Positions 44,261 to 54,404 of a DNA stretch of 64,000 bases are shown one piece after another. A program made the position numbers and the translations under genes. The notes under the pieces are model-generated. The model was not told the DNA's origin. It made no database searches and was given only the letters and a program-made list of their open reading frames with translations. The first letter of the stretch is position 1, and each line of letters starts with the position of its first letter. Origin of the DNA: Daphnia pulex (lineage: Eukaryota > Arthropoda > Branchiopoda > Diplostraca > Daphniidae); assembly GCF_021134715.1 (NCBI RefSeq), contig NC_060023.1, positions 62,001-126,000 on the forward strand, given 5' to 3'.

Positions 44261-45421
44261 TTATCGAAGCGATTTTCTTTTGGTGTAATAGTGCGGATAT
44301 CCGAACAACCGGAAATCGTCGGCAAACATTTGATTCAAATCACTCAGCTGTTGATGGCTAATCATTTTCATCGATTCCTTCCATAAAGACGACGTCGTTT
44401 TCGGCTTATTCGGCTGTCCAGCAAAGAGTCGACTTAGGTCTGTTTCGTTCAATTTGTCCAGCAGTAAATCGACGTCTTGGTTTAACGTTTCAAATTTCCC
44501 GATGAAATGGAATTTCATGTCACACGGATGGCAAAGGTCGACGACCGGTCGCCAATGGACGTCCAAGTGTCTCTTGGCGTCTTTCCACTCGTCGACGACG
44601 AAACGGACGAATTCGGGAAAAGTGACGTCGTGTCCCGTTTCCAGTGAAAGTTGATTGGGATTTTGACGATATTTGAGGACGATTTCTTTTCCGACCGTTT
44701 TCTGGTAGATTTCATTGTTCACGAGTCTGTCCCGGTAGGCCGAGACGAGCCTTTCGAACGGATGGCGAACGAAAATGAATTTGGTAAAATCGCCCAGTCC
44801 TTTCTTGATCGTGTCGTTCAAATTTTTGGCGTACAACTCTCGGATTTCTTTCTTTTCGTGGACGGCCGATTGCGAAATGGACGACAAGTCGTCCGTCTCC
44901 ACCTTTCCCGATAGAATGATCATGAGTCGCTTCAAATTCGTGCTGGCCACCTGTATAATGGAAAAGTCTTTAATTATTTCGCCATACTTTGATGACATTG
45001 TCTTGATTGTGAATTTTACTTTGGGAACATCGCAGTACACGACCCGGTGTCGATCCTCAATGATGAACCTGACTTGAGTGGCCCCCACTTTTCGCCGTTG
45101 ATGTTGGTTGGCCTTTGCCAATTTTTTCAAGTCTCGGCATTTCTCGTGTAACAATTTCTGCCTCTCCAATTGCTGGATTTTGGCATCAACCAATGCCGTT
45201 GTGGTCCTGCTGGGCGGCCAATCTATCGACACGTCATCGTTCAAACTGCTGGGCCGGTTGAGTAACAACACGATAAACACTGAGCACAAAAAGCAACAGA
45301 AAACAATTTGACGAAAACAAAATGCCGATAGGCCTACATCCGCCAACCTCGACAGCATTTGGTATTTCATTATGTGTTGTTGTTGTTGTGCAAATTGCTG
45401 TTGAACTGCCAAGCGAAACAT
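44261..45421 (-). CDS. Golgi carbohydrate sulfotransferase, Sulfotransfer_2 type
   Basis: Two exons on the minus strand: 45421-45020 and 44950-44261 (1092 nt, 363 aa). Residues about 32-55 (RQIVFCCFLCSVFIVLLL) form a type II anchor after a Gln-rich cytosolic tail. The 5'-phosphosulfate loop is seen as YCDVPKVASTNLKRLMIILS, and the 3'-phosphate site as FIFVRHPFERLVSAYRDR. Both match CHST8-14/HNK-1 sulfotransferases, which move sulfate from PAPS onto GalNAc or related sugars in the Golgi. The end, FRLFGYPHY, is also family-like. The 69-nt intron (45019-44951) is open in frame, but splicing it restores the PKVA-S-T motif, so I take it as a real intron. Two decayed partial copies flank the gene (42683-42796 and 46014-46290). 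Confidence 0.87.
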   Translation of the reverse strand: MFRLAVQQQFAQQQQHIMKYQMLSRLADVGLSAFCFRQIVFCCFLCSVFIVLLLNRPSSLNDDVSIDWPPSRTTTALVDAKIQQLERQKLLHEKCRDLKKLAKANQHQRRKVGATQVRFIIEDRHRVVYCDVPKVKFTIKTMSSKYGEIIKDFSIIQVASTNLKRLMIILSGKVETDDLSSISQSAVHEKKEIRELYAKNLNDTIKKGLGDFTKFIFVRHPFERLVSAYRDRLVNNEIYQKTVGKEIVLKYRQNPNQLSLETGHDVTFPEFVRFVVDEWKDAKRHLDVHWRPVVDLCHPCDMKFHFIGKFETLNQDVDLLLDKLNETDLSRLFAGQPNKPKTTSSLWKESMKMISHQQLSDLNQMFADDFRLFGYPHYYTKRKSLR

Positions 45422-45553
45422 CGGCTGGTCAACAACAACTCGACTCTCGAAATGTCCGTTCTTGCCAATGACGAGACAGCTGCAAGAAGCGAAAGAATTG
45501 AAATAAAAGTAAAGAAGAACAAGTTATCCCTGAAGCGATGAAGCCGATGAACT

Positions 45554-45564
45554 CTTAAATATAT
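45554..45564 (-). promoter_or_regulatory. Possible TATA box of the sulfotransferase gene
   Basis: On the minus strand ATATATTTAAG lies about 135 bp upstream of the ATG. The surrounding GATGAACTCTTAAATAT is kept in the decayed copy at about 46236-46252, as expected if the duplicate carried the promoter. Confidence 0.4.
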
Positions 45565-46013
45565 GCGTTGCAGGACAAACAGACTCTGCTAAAACGTGTC
45601 AGATCAAATCGAATGGACTTGCCCAGTCGATGGTCACCATCAAAATGGCACATTTCGTTCTCCATCACGTTGCGAGGGGGATCTCGTATAAACTGAATAG
45701 ATTCAAACCCACGTTTGAAATGGTGAAGCACTATGGTGTTTTCAAGCAGCACAAATGAACACAATGACAATTTGAGTCAATAACTGGTCTGGTCCTGGGC
45801 TGATCCCATGTTCGCCACTGTTGATTCAAATTCGTCTGCTCTTTTCTGTTGGGTGGCCATCTCACGGCCAAATATGGCAAACACTTATGGCTGTAAAGGC
45901 CTGAAATTCATTGACGGTTGGACGGTTGGTCTCCATCTGCTCACTAGATTGTTGATGACAAGGTCGAGAACTTAAGCATCCTTAAACATCATCGGACAAT
46001 TAATTACCCTTGG

Positions 46014-46290
46014 AGAGCATTCAACTTTTGATGGCTGATCTTGTTCATTAATTCTTCCCACAAAGTCGTCGTCTTCAATGCCGATACCCAACCTCTACAT
46101 TTTTGCATTTCATCATGACGTTGAACTGCTAAGCGAAACGTGGCCGTGCTCTTGTCATGTGCCAATGACCGGACAAGGAGAACAAGAAGCCAAAAGAAAA
46201 AAGCCAAGAGAACAAGTTTTCCTTTATTAGCGAGCCGATGAACTCTTAAATATGCGGAGGACAAACTGCTGAAACTATACAATGTATCAC
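46014..46290 (-). pseudogene. Internally deleted sulfotransferase copy
   Basis: Promoter side and N-terminus (FRLAVQ, then the region near AATGCCGATA) are fused directly to the C-terminal segment. The latter reads TTLWEELMNKISHQKLNALQ, against TSSLWKESMKMISHQQLSDL in the intact gene. About 900 bp of the catalytic middle are missing. The order and orientation match the functional gene at 44261-45421. Confidence 0.75.
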
Positions 46291-46651
46291 GTATAAACAC
46301 GCAACACACTTGCCATGTCGAATGGACCTTACAAAAGTCATGTCTCCCATTTATTGTGCACTGGGCTATACATATAACGTAGAAAGCGATTTAATTGTCA
46401 TCAACCATCTGTCGCGGTCTTCAAATTAAAAAATACCCGGAATTCTTTCATCAATTTATACGTCCGAATTGGTAATTATTTAACTGCCCAATAGTTAATT
46501 TACAAGTCCAACACGCCAAATGCCATTTCCCTTGAAATGGAGGCCATCAGCGATAGACCTATAAAGTCAGCCATGAAATTATTTGACATTTCGTGTTTTT
46601 CTCCTTATTTATACATGAACAGGTGGATTGATTTATCATCAAAAGGAGCCA

Positions 46652-48065
46652 TCACGAGATGGCGGGTGAGAAAACGCAATCGGATTTGGTTTCCCACCAG
46701 TCGGTTAAATCGGCGTATATTTTGCGCGGTCGAGTCGGGTCGTGCAGGGCGGCGCACAGGTGGCACATGCCCAGGTTCTTGTCCCGTTGGCTGTCCCGCA
46801 CCTGAAAGTGAGGCTTCCACCAAAAGTACTCGTTGTACAGCGTGTCGTTCTTGTCCAGGAGGATCAAATAATCGGCCAGGGCTTTCATTGATTTGAATTT
46901 GGCGGCGTTGATGAAGGAATGCGGCGGTGCCAGTTTTTCGTGATCGTCGTGGAGGCCGAAAACGACGGGCAGAATCGGGCGGCGCATGTTGTCGAAAAAT
47001 CTATTAGACGACACGTATGGATGAGTAAAATAGGAAATTGGGTATTATACAAGAGATGCGAAATAATTAAATGAAATACTTTTCAGTGACGTAATGGCGG
47101 CAGAGGGAATTCTCCAGGGCGAAATAGAATTTGTAATTTTTGGCCACCATGTCCCGGCACTCGTCGCTCGAATTGTCCTCGCCTAATTTCTTGCGACATT
47201 TGAAATTCCCGCATTTGCCGTACACGTCGATTGTCATGTATTTTTGCAGCTTTTTGACCATTTCGTTTCGACCGCTCACGACTGTGTGGCAGTTGGAGAC
47301 GAACCAGGCGGCCATTTTCGTTTTTCCTTTGGCGTAATTGACTCTTGTGGGTTTGGACAGGTAGAATTCCATTTGATTTGGAGTGGGATGAAGGGGGACG
47401 TCTCCCGTTGGCGCAATGTAGCCGTAAGGGTAAATCATGTCCGAGTCCCATCGGTACGTCATGGTCCAGTTGAAGAAATTGGGCACACGACTGACGTTAT
47501 TTCCACGCCAGGCCGATGATTCTAAAGTGAAGAAAACGTAGCGCTGGTGAGGCGAGCGACGCATTGGCAAATCCTTTGCCGTCCAGGTCCGTTGATGAAA
47601 GACGACAGCGTCATATTTCCGGACGCCGTACCGGTTGTCGGACGTTTCGCACTGCCAAACGGGACAGCCCCATTGGCGCAAGGCGTCCCGACCGAGTCCG
47701 ACCCGGTAACTCTTTTGGCTGTAAAACTGAGCATCGAATCAATTTTTTAAAAAATGTTTAATCAAAACAAAAAAATTGGCTGGCGTTACCTTATTCCAGA
47801 AGAGGATCCTTTTGAATGGCGGGTCATCCTTGGCCAGCAGCGGCAGTCGATCCTTTGAATAATTCTCAATCAGGTGGTAGAGTTCGGGCTGCTGCGGTGT
47901 CCAGTAGTCGATGATGGATTGCTGATGTAGTTGATGATGTTGAATGGGGAACAATGGCAAGTCGTTTTGTCGAATGATCTGATCCGATGAGTAGAGCGTC
48001 CATTCCATGCACATGACGGCCAACATGAAGACGCAAGCGATCGCCCGACGGTTCACATTGAACAT
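46652..48065 (-). CDS. Alpha-1,3-fucosyltransferase (GT10), copy A
   Basis: Three exons on the minus strand: 48065-47790, 47726-47080, 47000-46652 (1272 nt, 423 aa). A short cytosolic tail (MFNVNRR) and membrane anchor (AIACVFMLAVMCMEWTLY) are followed by a stem and the GT10 catalytic region. Signature segments are FFNWTMTYRWDSDMIYPYG (acceptor and GDP-fucose side), AAWFVSNCHTVVSGRNEMVK and KFYFALENSLCRHYVTEKFF. A Cys-rich C-terminus (MCHLCAAL) closes it. The enzyme would transfer fucose from GDP-fucose onto GlcNAc of N-glycans or Lewis-type chains. It is 423 aa long, exactly like copy B at 61487-62911, with the same exon structure. The exon 2 acceptor was chosen by phase. Confidence 0.93.
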
Positions 48066-48519
48066 TTCTATAGACTAAATGATGGGGGAATAGATTTGAA
48101 AGAACGTGAAAGTGAAATGGAAGCAGTACACTGTGCGGCAGCTGTGCGACGGTCCTTTTGACGCAGAATGGCGACATGACAAAACGAATGGCAACGGATG
48201 CTATCGTTTTCTCAATGCATTCACCAACGATGCAATTATTATTATGCACGACTGTGTTGCTGTACAAGTAGAGGTTGCGGCAAGGTCGACATTTCTGATT
48301 CGCGCATTCGTCTCGCCCAGCAGCAGCAGCAGTCACACTCCTCCCACCAAATCAACCTTCACGTATGTACTTGATCATCCCGCTGCTGGCCAGCCAAAAT
48401 CCTGATAACATCCGCATAATAGTCCTGCTGTAGAGGCAAGTGCAGCTGAGGTCGTTGACTACACGGCGACAAAAATAGCGACCCACCCACTGACATAATC
48501 ATCAATTTAATGAGCAACT

Positions 48520-48547
48520 GGGCGAATTCGATTTCGTGATTGGACGA
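48520..48547. promoter_or_regulatory. Conserved 27-nt block upstream of fucosyltransferase A, site 1
   Basis: GGGCGAATTCGATTTCGTGA and then TTGGACGA. The same block recurs at 48846-48873 and, inverted, at 60831-60858 upstream of fucosyltransferase B. In both genes it has the same orientation relative to transcription. It may be regulatory or simply a relic of the shared duplication. Confidence 0.4.
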
Positions 48548-48845
48548 GGGGGGGCCCTGGACTGATGAACTTGATTTGCACGGCCACGCAACACATGACC
48601 ATGGGCCAGCCACTAAAAAGAAAAAAAAAAAAAAGGCGAGATTGATTTTATCATTTTTGAAACTGGCTTCTAATTAATACGATTGAATATATAGACAATA
48701 ATAATATTATACGGTGGATGTAAAAAGAGAGGCAAATGCTATAAACGATGATTCATTCCTTGTACTTTGATTGAGAAAATTCAAATCAAAGTTGTTATCA
48801 AATCTGTAATGCCCTATGGGCTAATTGAGCGAATATTATAACGAT

Positions 48846-48873
48846 GGGCGAATTCGATTTCGTGATTGGACGA
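48846..48873. promoter_or_regulatory. Conserved 27-nt block, site 2
   Basis: Second exact copy of the block at 48520, in the same orientation, 326 bp further from the gene. Similar sequence continues past both copies (GATTTGCA and later GGGCCAGC), so a local tandem duplication of about 330 bp is likely. Confidence 0.4.
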
Positions 48874-49085
48874 CGAGGCTTTGGGCTTTGTGCTCCAACG
48901 ACGATCAACTGGATTTGCAGGTGCGGCCCGAGGGCCAGCAGCCAGCCAACCCACAAAAAAAAAAGGAAATGCTGATTGCATAATAGACTCCAAGACTGGT
49001 TAATCAATCCGGTTATCAATAATTTATTTAGAAAATGATGTACGCGCGGGAACGGAATGTAGAAGGATTCAATGAGAGGCAATTG

Positions 49086-50186
49086 CTAAACGATCACGCC
49101 CATCTTTTTCAAAAGTGGCGCGCAGGACTCGGTAATGTTGGCGATTTGTTTCGGCGACAATTTCCTTTTCCAGCCGAACGCCACGGCGTCCGATTTGCGA
49201 ACGGTGGAAAACGGATCCTTTTCGGCCGTTTGGTTATTCGACTGCGTGTGGGTGTCGAGAAAGGCCGTCGTGAGGTTCGTGACGGGCAGTTGGAGGAAGC
49301 GGAAGAGTTTCTCCGTCTCCAATTGGACGTTGACGGCCAAATCTTCAAATTTGAGCAGCAGGTAATCCCGGCCGGCCGTGAAATGTTTTTCCAGCAAGTC
49401 GAGATCTTCTTCGATGCGGCTACAGAGTCGGGCCGGTTCCCGGCAATTCCGATTGGCCATGCACCACTTCAATTTGGCCCTGGAGGCCATGGTGCCGCGA
49501 GGATCGCGGACCAGGTAAATAATTTTCCAACGGTCCGTCACGGGATCGCCTGCAAGAGCCGACGACGAATTGGTGGTGAAGGCGATGAGATCTTTGACCG
49601 ACAATTCGACGGCCTTGATCAAATTGACGGGAAAAGAAGCGCAGAGCTGGGCCAGCATTTGCGGCTGGTGGCATAAAGACGGCCGCTTGTAATATTGGCA
49701 CTCGTCGTAGATCCGCCGGTTGAGTTTCACGTGATTGGTCCCGTTGATGAACCGGATGTAGTCGTCGGGAAAGTGGCAGCGGAACAGAAAGGGGACGTGT
49801 TTGGCCATTGGCTCGAACGAATAGAAAACGCCGGGCGAACTGGCGATGAGTTCGCCCAGGAACGACGATCCCGACCGCCACGTCGACACGATCAAAATCC
49901 GCCTGCTGGTGCTGGATGATGTTGAATCCTTCGTTGTTGTGGTCGTTGCTGGTGTGGACGTGGGCACTGCCATCATCACCGCAACTTCTATCGATCAAAG
50001 CAAAATGAATGAAAGAATTGAAGACTATTGGTACTGTTGGTTACTATTTGCTATACCTGTTGGCTGCTGCTGCTGCTGGTGTCCATTTGAATTGGCCATG
50101 CGGATGAGTGCTTGTTGGAAGAGGAGAAAGATGAGGAAAACGAAGCCAACCAGGTACTTTCTGACGAGAGACGCCATCGACGCCAT
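49086..50186 (-). CDS. Golgi carbohydrate sulfotransferase, Sulfotransfer_1 (CHST1-7-like)
   Basis: Two exons on the minus strand: 50186-50057 and 49987-49086 (1032 nt, 343 aa). Exon 1 encodes a cytosolic tail and anchor (VRKYLVGFVFLIFLLFQQAL) and a Gln-rich stem. Exon 2 starts with a Thr/Ser-rich stem and then the 5'-PSB loop RILIVSTWRSGSSFLGELI. The 3'-PB segment is IIYLVRDPRGTMASRAK. The later DYLLLKFEDLAVN matches the LRYEDL element, and the C-terminal KRKLSPKQIANI is also typical. The family sulfates Gal or GlcNAc at position 6 using PAPS. Acceptor unknown here. Confidence 0.88.
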
Positions 50187-52729
50187 GATCGCTTACGATC
50201 TTCGATTTTGCCAATGATCTAGTGCTGCGCAGCAAGTCTGGTGGTGGTGAACGGCAGTGCTACATTGGCCGACACCGAGCTGCTGCGGCTCTGCTGCAGC
50301 CACAAGTCGCAACTACCGCCAATCAACTATTCTAGCAAATCTTGGCCACGATCATCGTTTCAAAGAGCAAGTCGCAACATTGGTTGCAATGCCATTCCCG
50401 CCCACCGCCCACCACCCACCCACCCAAAACTAAGCAGCGCAGAATTAGAAAACGACGAGCAGATCCAAAGAAAAGATAAACGGACGATGAGCTCAATGAC
50501 TGGCCATGCCCTTGGGTCTCTGTGCACGACCGGTTCTGATTTGCATTGGCTGACAAAACAAATTGTTAAGGGCGTTGCTGCGCTTTTCTTGACGAGATCC
50601 ATCGGCGACGAGCAATGTGCAATGTCAAACGCGAATAACCAAAACAACAACAAGAAAACCTCGAGGCACTATTGAGCGTGACCGTCGTCATCCACCTGTT
50701 GGGCGTGAAAACCGGATCGCGGTCCTTCAACTTGGTTACACATTCATTTTCGACTTGCACTTTGCTCAAGGTTTTTCAAGTTCAACTATTTTTGAATTTG
50801 ATCGCTTTTACCCACAGACAAAAAAAGTTGTGAGGTACAAAAACCTTAAACCAAAAAACCGTCAAGAGAGCCAGAGAATAAGCTCAGGAATTATCATAGG
50901 TCTGTAGGCTCGATTCATTATATAATTAACACCACCAAATAGTCTAAAAATAAGAATAGAGATCAATGTTGTCCTATACCTTTCTTTCTGCCTGGGAAAT
51001 ACGGCCAGGCATCCACAGCAAGGAAAGCTCCAACCACAGAAAAGTTGAATACATCAGACGGGATAGTAGTCTGCAAAACGTCAATACAGCACCCACACTC
51101 GGATGGGTGTAGCTAGTACACGAGAACATCTTAACATTGGGGAAGAAGAGATCTGTAATTCAGACCGACATTGGCAGATCCCTCACATGAAACGGGTTGC
51201 TGTTGATCTAAATATAAAGTGAAAAATGGGTTACGGAAAATAGTTCAGCAGGAACAACAAGTAAGGAAAAGTTGAAAATGAGACAGCGGCTAAACCCTAA
51301 TTTTTAATTTAAAGGTGGGGGGAGCAGAAAGTTCCCATGAACTACTGCACATATCTAGAGGGTCATAGGTTAATAAAGTTAATGAAAATCAATTTACTCA
51401 AGAGATTGTTGTTGGAACGCTGCTGGTTGTGACAGGTTAATACCAGCAACAGAACTGGCATATCTTGTGATTATACGATGGCTGGCTCCAAGCCTCAAAA
51501 CTGCAAAAAAGAAAAGGTTACATGGTGATAATAACAAACTGCCATGCATCGACAGCCTGGGACTTGCCTGACAAATGCTATAGTCAGGAACATTTCCCAA
51601 ATTTGGAACAGGTTTTTCCTCTATCCTCTACTAAATATGGAACTCTTTTATTCAAGCTCCCATAAGCATTGGCATTAACTTCTCAATTTTATTTATTACC
51701 TGCTAAAGAGCATGGAGTGTGGGGTAGAGCGATTCCAATTGTATTCGCAGTGCTCATTTTCGTGCAGCAACGTTTCCCATCAACAAGCGACATGGCAAAG
51801 CAGACGACACTAATCTCCAAATTTGCTATGCTTATTGCATAAGATTAAGATATCGATAGAAAGGATTTAAAAAATCGATTTCTTTCTCACTCGGAACCGG
51901 CAAAACAGATCAGAGCGATTCTACATCACTCGAAACCCAGCAGATAATTACTTGAAGGCAAATTTTGATCTAAATTAAATTAATAAGAAAACGTATATTT
52001 GCATCGATAATTAATTACACAGGTGGTTATTTATTTGCAGATTTCAATGGGCTCATTTGTGGAATTTGAATTTGATTGATCACACGAGTTGATTCAAGTT
52101 ATTATAGTCAAAACTAGAGGTTTTTGCAAGGTGCTTGTGCAAATATTCCCGCACCAAACCCAATAATTTGAACATGGAAATCGTTGGCCAAGTGGCGCCG
52201 TGAATGTGGCAATTAATGCATTCATTTCATATTCAAATCGAAATGAAAGCGAAACCGGTTTCCAACCAAGAGACCTAACAAATAAACCGGACTAGATTGA
52301 GAAATACCCAAGGGCGCTAACCTTGACTAAACAAATGGGCAATCAACCGAAAAATAAATCTCGACATCATCATTATTTACTGCTGTTGCTGATTGTTGTT
52401 CATGTTGAATAATAAGGAATAAGTGATCCATCACCGGTTGAGCGGCATGTTATTACATATATAATCAACTCGTTTGTAACATTTTGGCTGGACTCTAACA
52501 TTACGTGCGTGTTATAATTATAAAACAGTGGCTTGCGTTTTGTTATTAGTTGCAGGCAAATCTAAACGCTGTTCATGTTTGTCTTCTTGATAACTTGTTA
52601 TTCGTTCACTCATTGTTTCGATCAGCAAGGCCATATCAGCTCTCGAATCGAGTGGCGATCCTTCGTACCCCGTTCGTTCGTTTACCCCGAGTCCAAGCGC
52701 GACCAACTCAAACAGCCTTCGCGGGGAAA
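50187..52729. other. Long gene-poor stretch
   Basis: No convincing gene. Carries one copy of a repeat shared with the right end of the window (50960-51620). Elsewhere AT-rich, with the 5' flank of the methyltransferase gene at the right. Short antisense and overlapping frames lack domains. Confidence 0.5.
50960..51620 (-). repeat. Paralogous gene-fragment repeat, copy 1
   Basis: Shares blocks with 63375-63960 in the same order: GATCAATGTTGTCCT, TTTCTGCCTGGGAAATACGG, CAGGCATCCACAGCA, AACTGGCATATC and AACAAACTGCCATG. On the minus strand both copies encode LLWMP[GD]RISQAER before a GTA donor and a second exon-like block after TTTTGCAG. This copy has stops in most frames. Probably a broken duplicate of an unidentified gene. 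Confidence 0.5.
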
Positions 52730-52918
52730 ATGGCAACAACGCCTCAACATCAGTTCAGTCCGTTCAGTCCACAGCCAGCCAAAGTCAATGGATGCATTTG
52801 CATATCATCAGCAGCAGCACAAGTTATGGACGCGGACGTCCAAACGAAAAACTCGTTTTCCACGCTGGCACTCTCATTCTGGCCCATTCTGCAGTCTGCC
52901 CGTGTGACGAGTCGCAAA

Positions 52919-54043
52919 ATGAACGTGCGAAAAATGTGCTGCTGGCTGATGGCGGCCATCTTGGCGGCCACCGTTTTCCTGCTGCTGCTGAGCTGGACCC
53001 AATTCGACTACGGCGACTGGATTCCGCAACAGCAGCGGCTGTGGATGACGGCCAGCAGTAGCAGTCGCCAATCGCCACTGTCCCTTCTATTGCGACGGCG
53101 GCAGCAGCATCCCCGGCCCATCACATCATTGACGGAAGCGCCGGAAGTGCCGGAAGCGCCGGAAGGAGAAACAGAAGAAGAATCGGCTCAAGAACTCTTC
53201 CGCTACTTGCACTGGACCAACAGCCGGGCCTGCCGTTTGGCCGTCGACTTTGGTTTCGCCATTTGGACCAAAGGCAACATGTCGACGCCCGATGGCTACA
53301 AGGCCGTCTGCCTCGATCAGTTGATTGCGCCCGTCTACAACAATTGCCTCGTCTACTCGTTTGGCAGCATCAACAATAACGAGTGGACGTTCAACGAGGC
53401 CATGGCCAAGTTTGGCTGCCACGTTTATTCGTTCGATCCGTCCATGACCGGCGTCGACGACCACAACCGGACCGAGCTCATCCATTTTTACAATCTCGGC
53501 CTGGCCGCCCACGATGGACTGCATCCCATCAAAAAATGGAAGATGAAGACGGCCGACTCTATCTACCAGATGCTGGCCGACCAGCACGGCAACACGACGC
53601 TCATCGACGTCTTTAAAATGGACATTGAATACGCCGAGTGGGAGGTGCTGACGCAGATGCTGCAGTCCGGTTTCCTGGCCAGCAAAGTCAAGCAGTTGGC
53701 CGTCGAAATCCATTTCCCGGTCAACCTTCCGCTGCCCGTCTTCCGCCAACGCATCCGAATCATCCAGGACTTGGAGTCCAGCATCATCAGTCGCAATAAG
53801 AATCCAGCAGCAGATGAGGCTCATCCAGCTGCTGGTGGATTCGTCCGATTCAGTTCCAGGCCCAATCCCGTCCAGTTGACGTCCAAATTCACCGTGCTGG
53901 CCGGCACCAACCAAAGCGAGTACATGGCCCTGGAATTGTCCTGGTACAATTCCAGGTTCTATTACCAGCAGCAGGAGGAGTACGAGGGTGACGGCCAATC
54001 GGGCCGGGCTGCTGCTGCTGGCCCATTTTTCCCCTATTTCTAA
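52919..54043 (+). CDS. METTL24-like (Methyltransf_22) membrane-anchored methyltransferase
   Basis: Single exon, 374 aa from the ATG at 52919. That ATG places a membrane anchor (CCWLMAAILAATVFLLLLSW) at residues 7-26, as in Golgi type II proteins. The frame is open further left, with another ATG at 52730. The domain begins near residue 100 (RACRLAVDFG) and has a SAM-site-like segment LVYSFGSINNNEWTFNEAMA, then YSFDPSMTG. IDVFKMDIEYAEWEVLTQML resembles the FkbM/Methyltransf_22 pattern lK-x-D-x-E-x-x-E. Human METTL24 is secretory and its substrate is unknown. Sugar O-methylation would fit these neighbours but is a guess. Confidence 0.75.
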   Translation: MNVRKMCCWLMAAILAATVFLLLLSWTQFDYGDWIPQQQRLWMTASSSSRQSPLSLLLRRRQQHPRPITSLTEAPEVPEAPEGETEEESAQELFRYLHWTNSRACRLAVDFGFAIWTKGNMSTPDGYKAVCLDQLIAPVYNNCLVYSFGSINNNEWTFNEAMAKFGCHVYSFDPSMTGVDDHNRTELIHFYNLGLAAHDGLHPIKKWKMKTADSIYQMLADQHGNTTLIDVFKMDIEYAEWEVLTQMLQSGFLASKVKQLAVEIHFPVNLPLPVFRQRIRIIQDLESSIISRNKNPAADEAHPAAGGFVRFSSRPNPVQLTSKFTVLAGTNQSEYMALELSWYNSRFYYQQQEEYEGDGQSGRAAAAGPFFPYF

Positions 54044-54404
54044 TTCTCCCGCGTCATCTATTCGATATATAGATCACTTACGTCTGTTATGGCTGTTATC
54101 ATTTGTGACGATATTCTCACGACAAATTAAATTGGATCGATATTCACAAGATTAGACGTATATTGATATTTGGCTGGAGGGTCAACAATCATTAAATAGA
54201 TTCCCGCATCAATTGTTACTACTATGTCTACAGATTATTGACACATGGAAATGAGGATTATTAGCGAGATGAATATTCAAGTTATTCTGTTTGGTGATGT
54301 CATCTATATTGGGTGTGGTGCAAGTTGAAACGACTAGGGTCACAGCAGCCATTGGATTGAATTGCAGTTGACAACGAATTAACCCAGTAACGATGTAGTG
54401 CGTC

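Noticed and set aside
49035-49676. 213-codon plus-strand open frame
   Set aside because: Antisense to the Sulfotransfer_1 catalytic exon, whose PAPS motifs are unmistakable.
53126-53998. 290-codon minus-strand open frame
   Set aside because: Antisense to the METTL24-like coding exon; repetitive in composition and lacking an anchor or motif.
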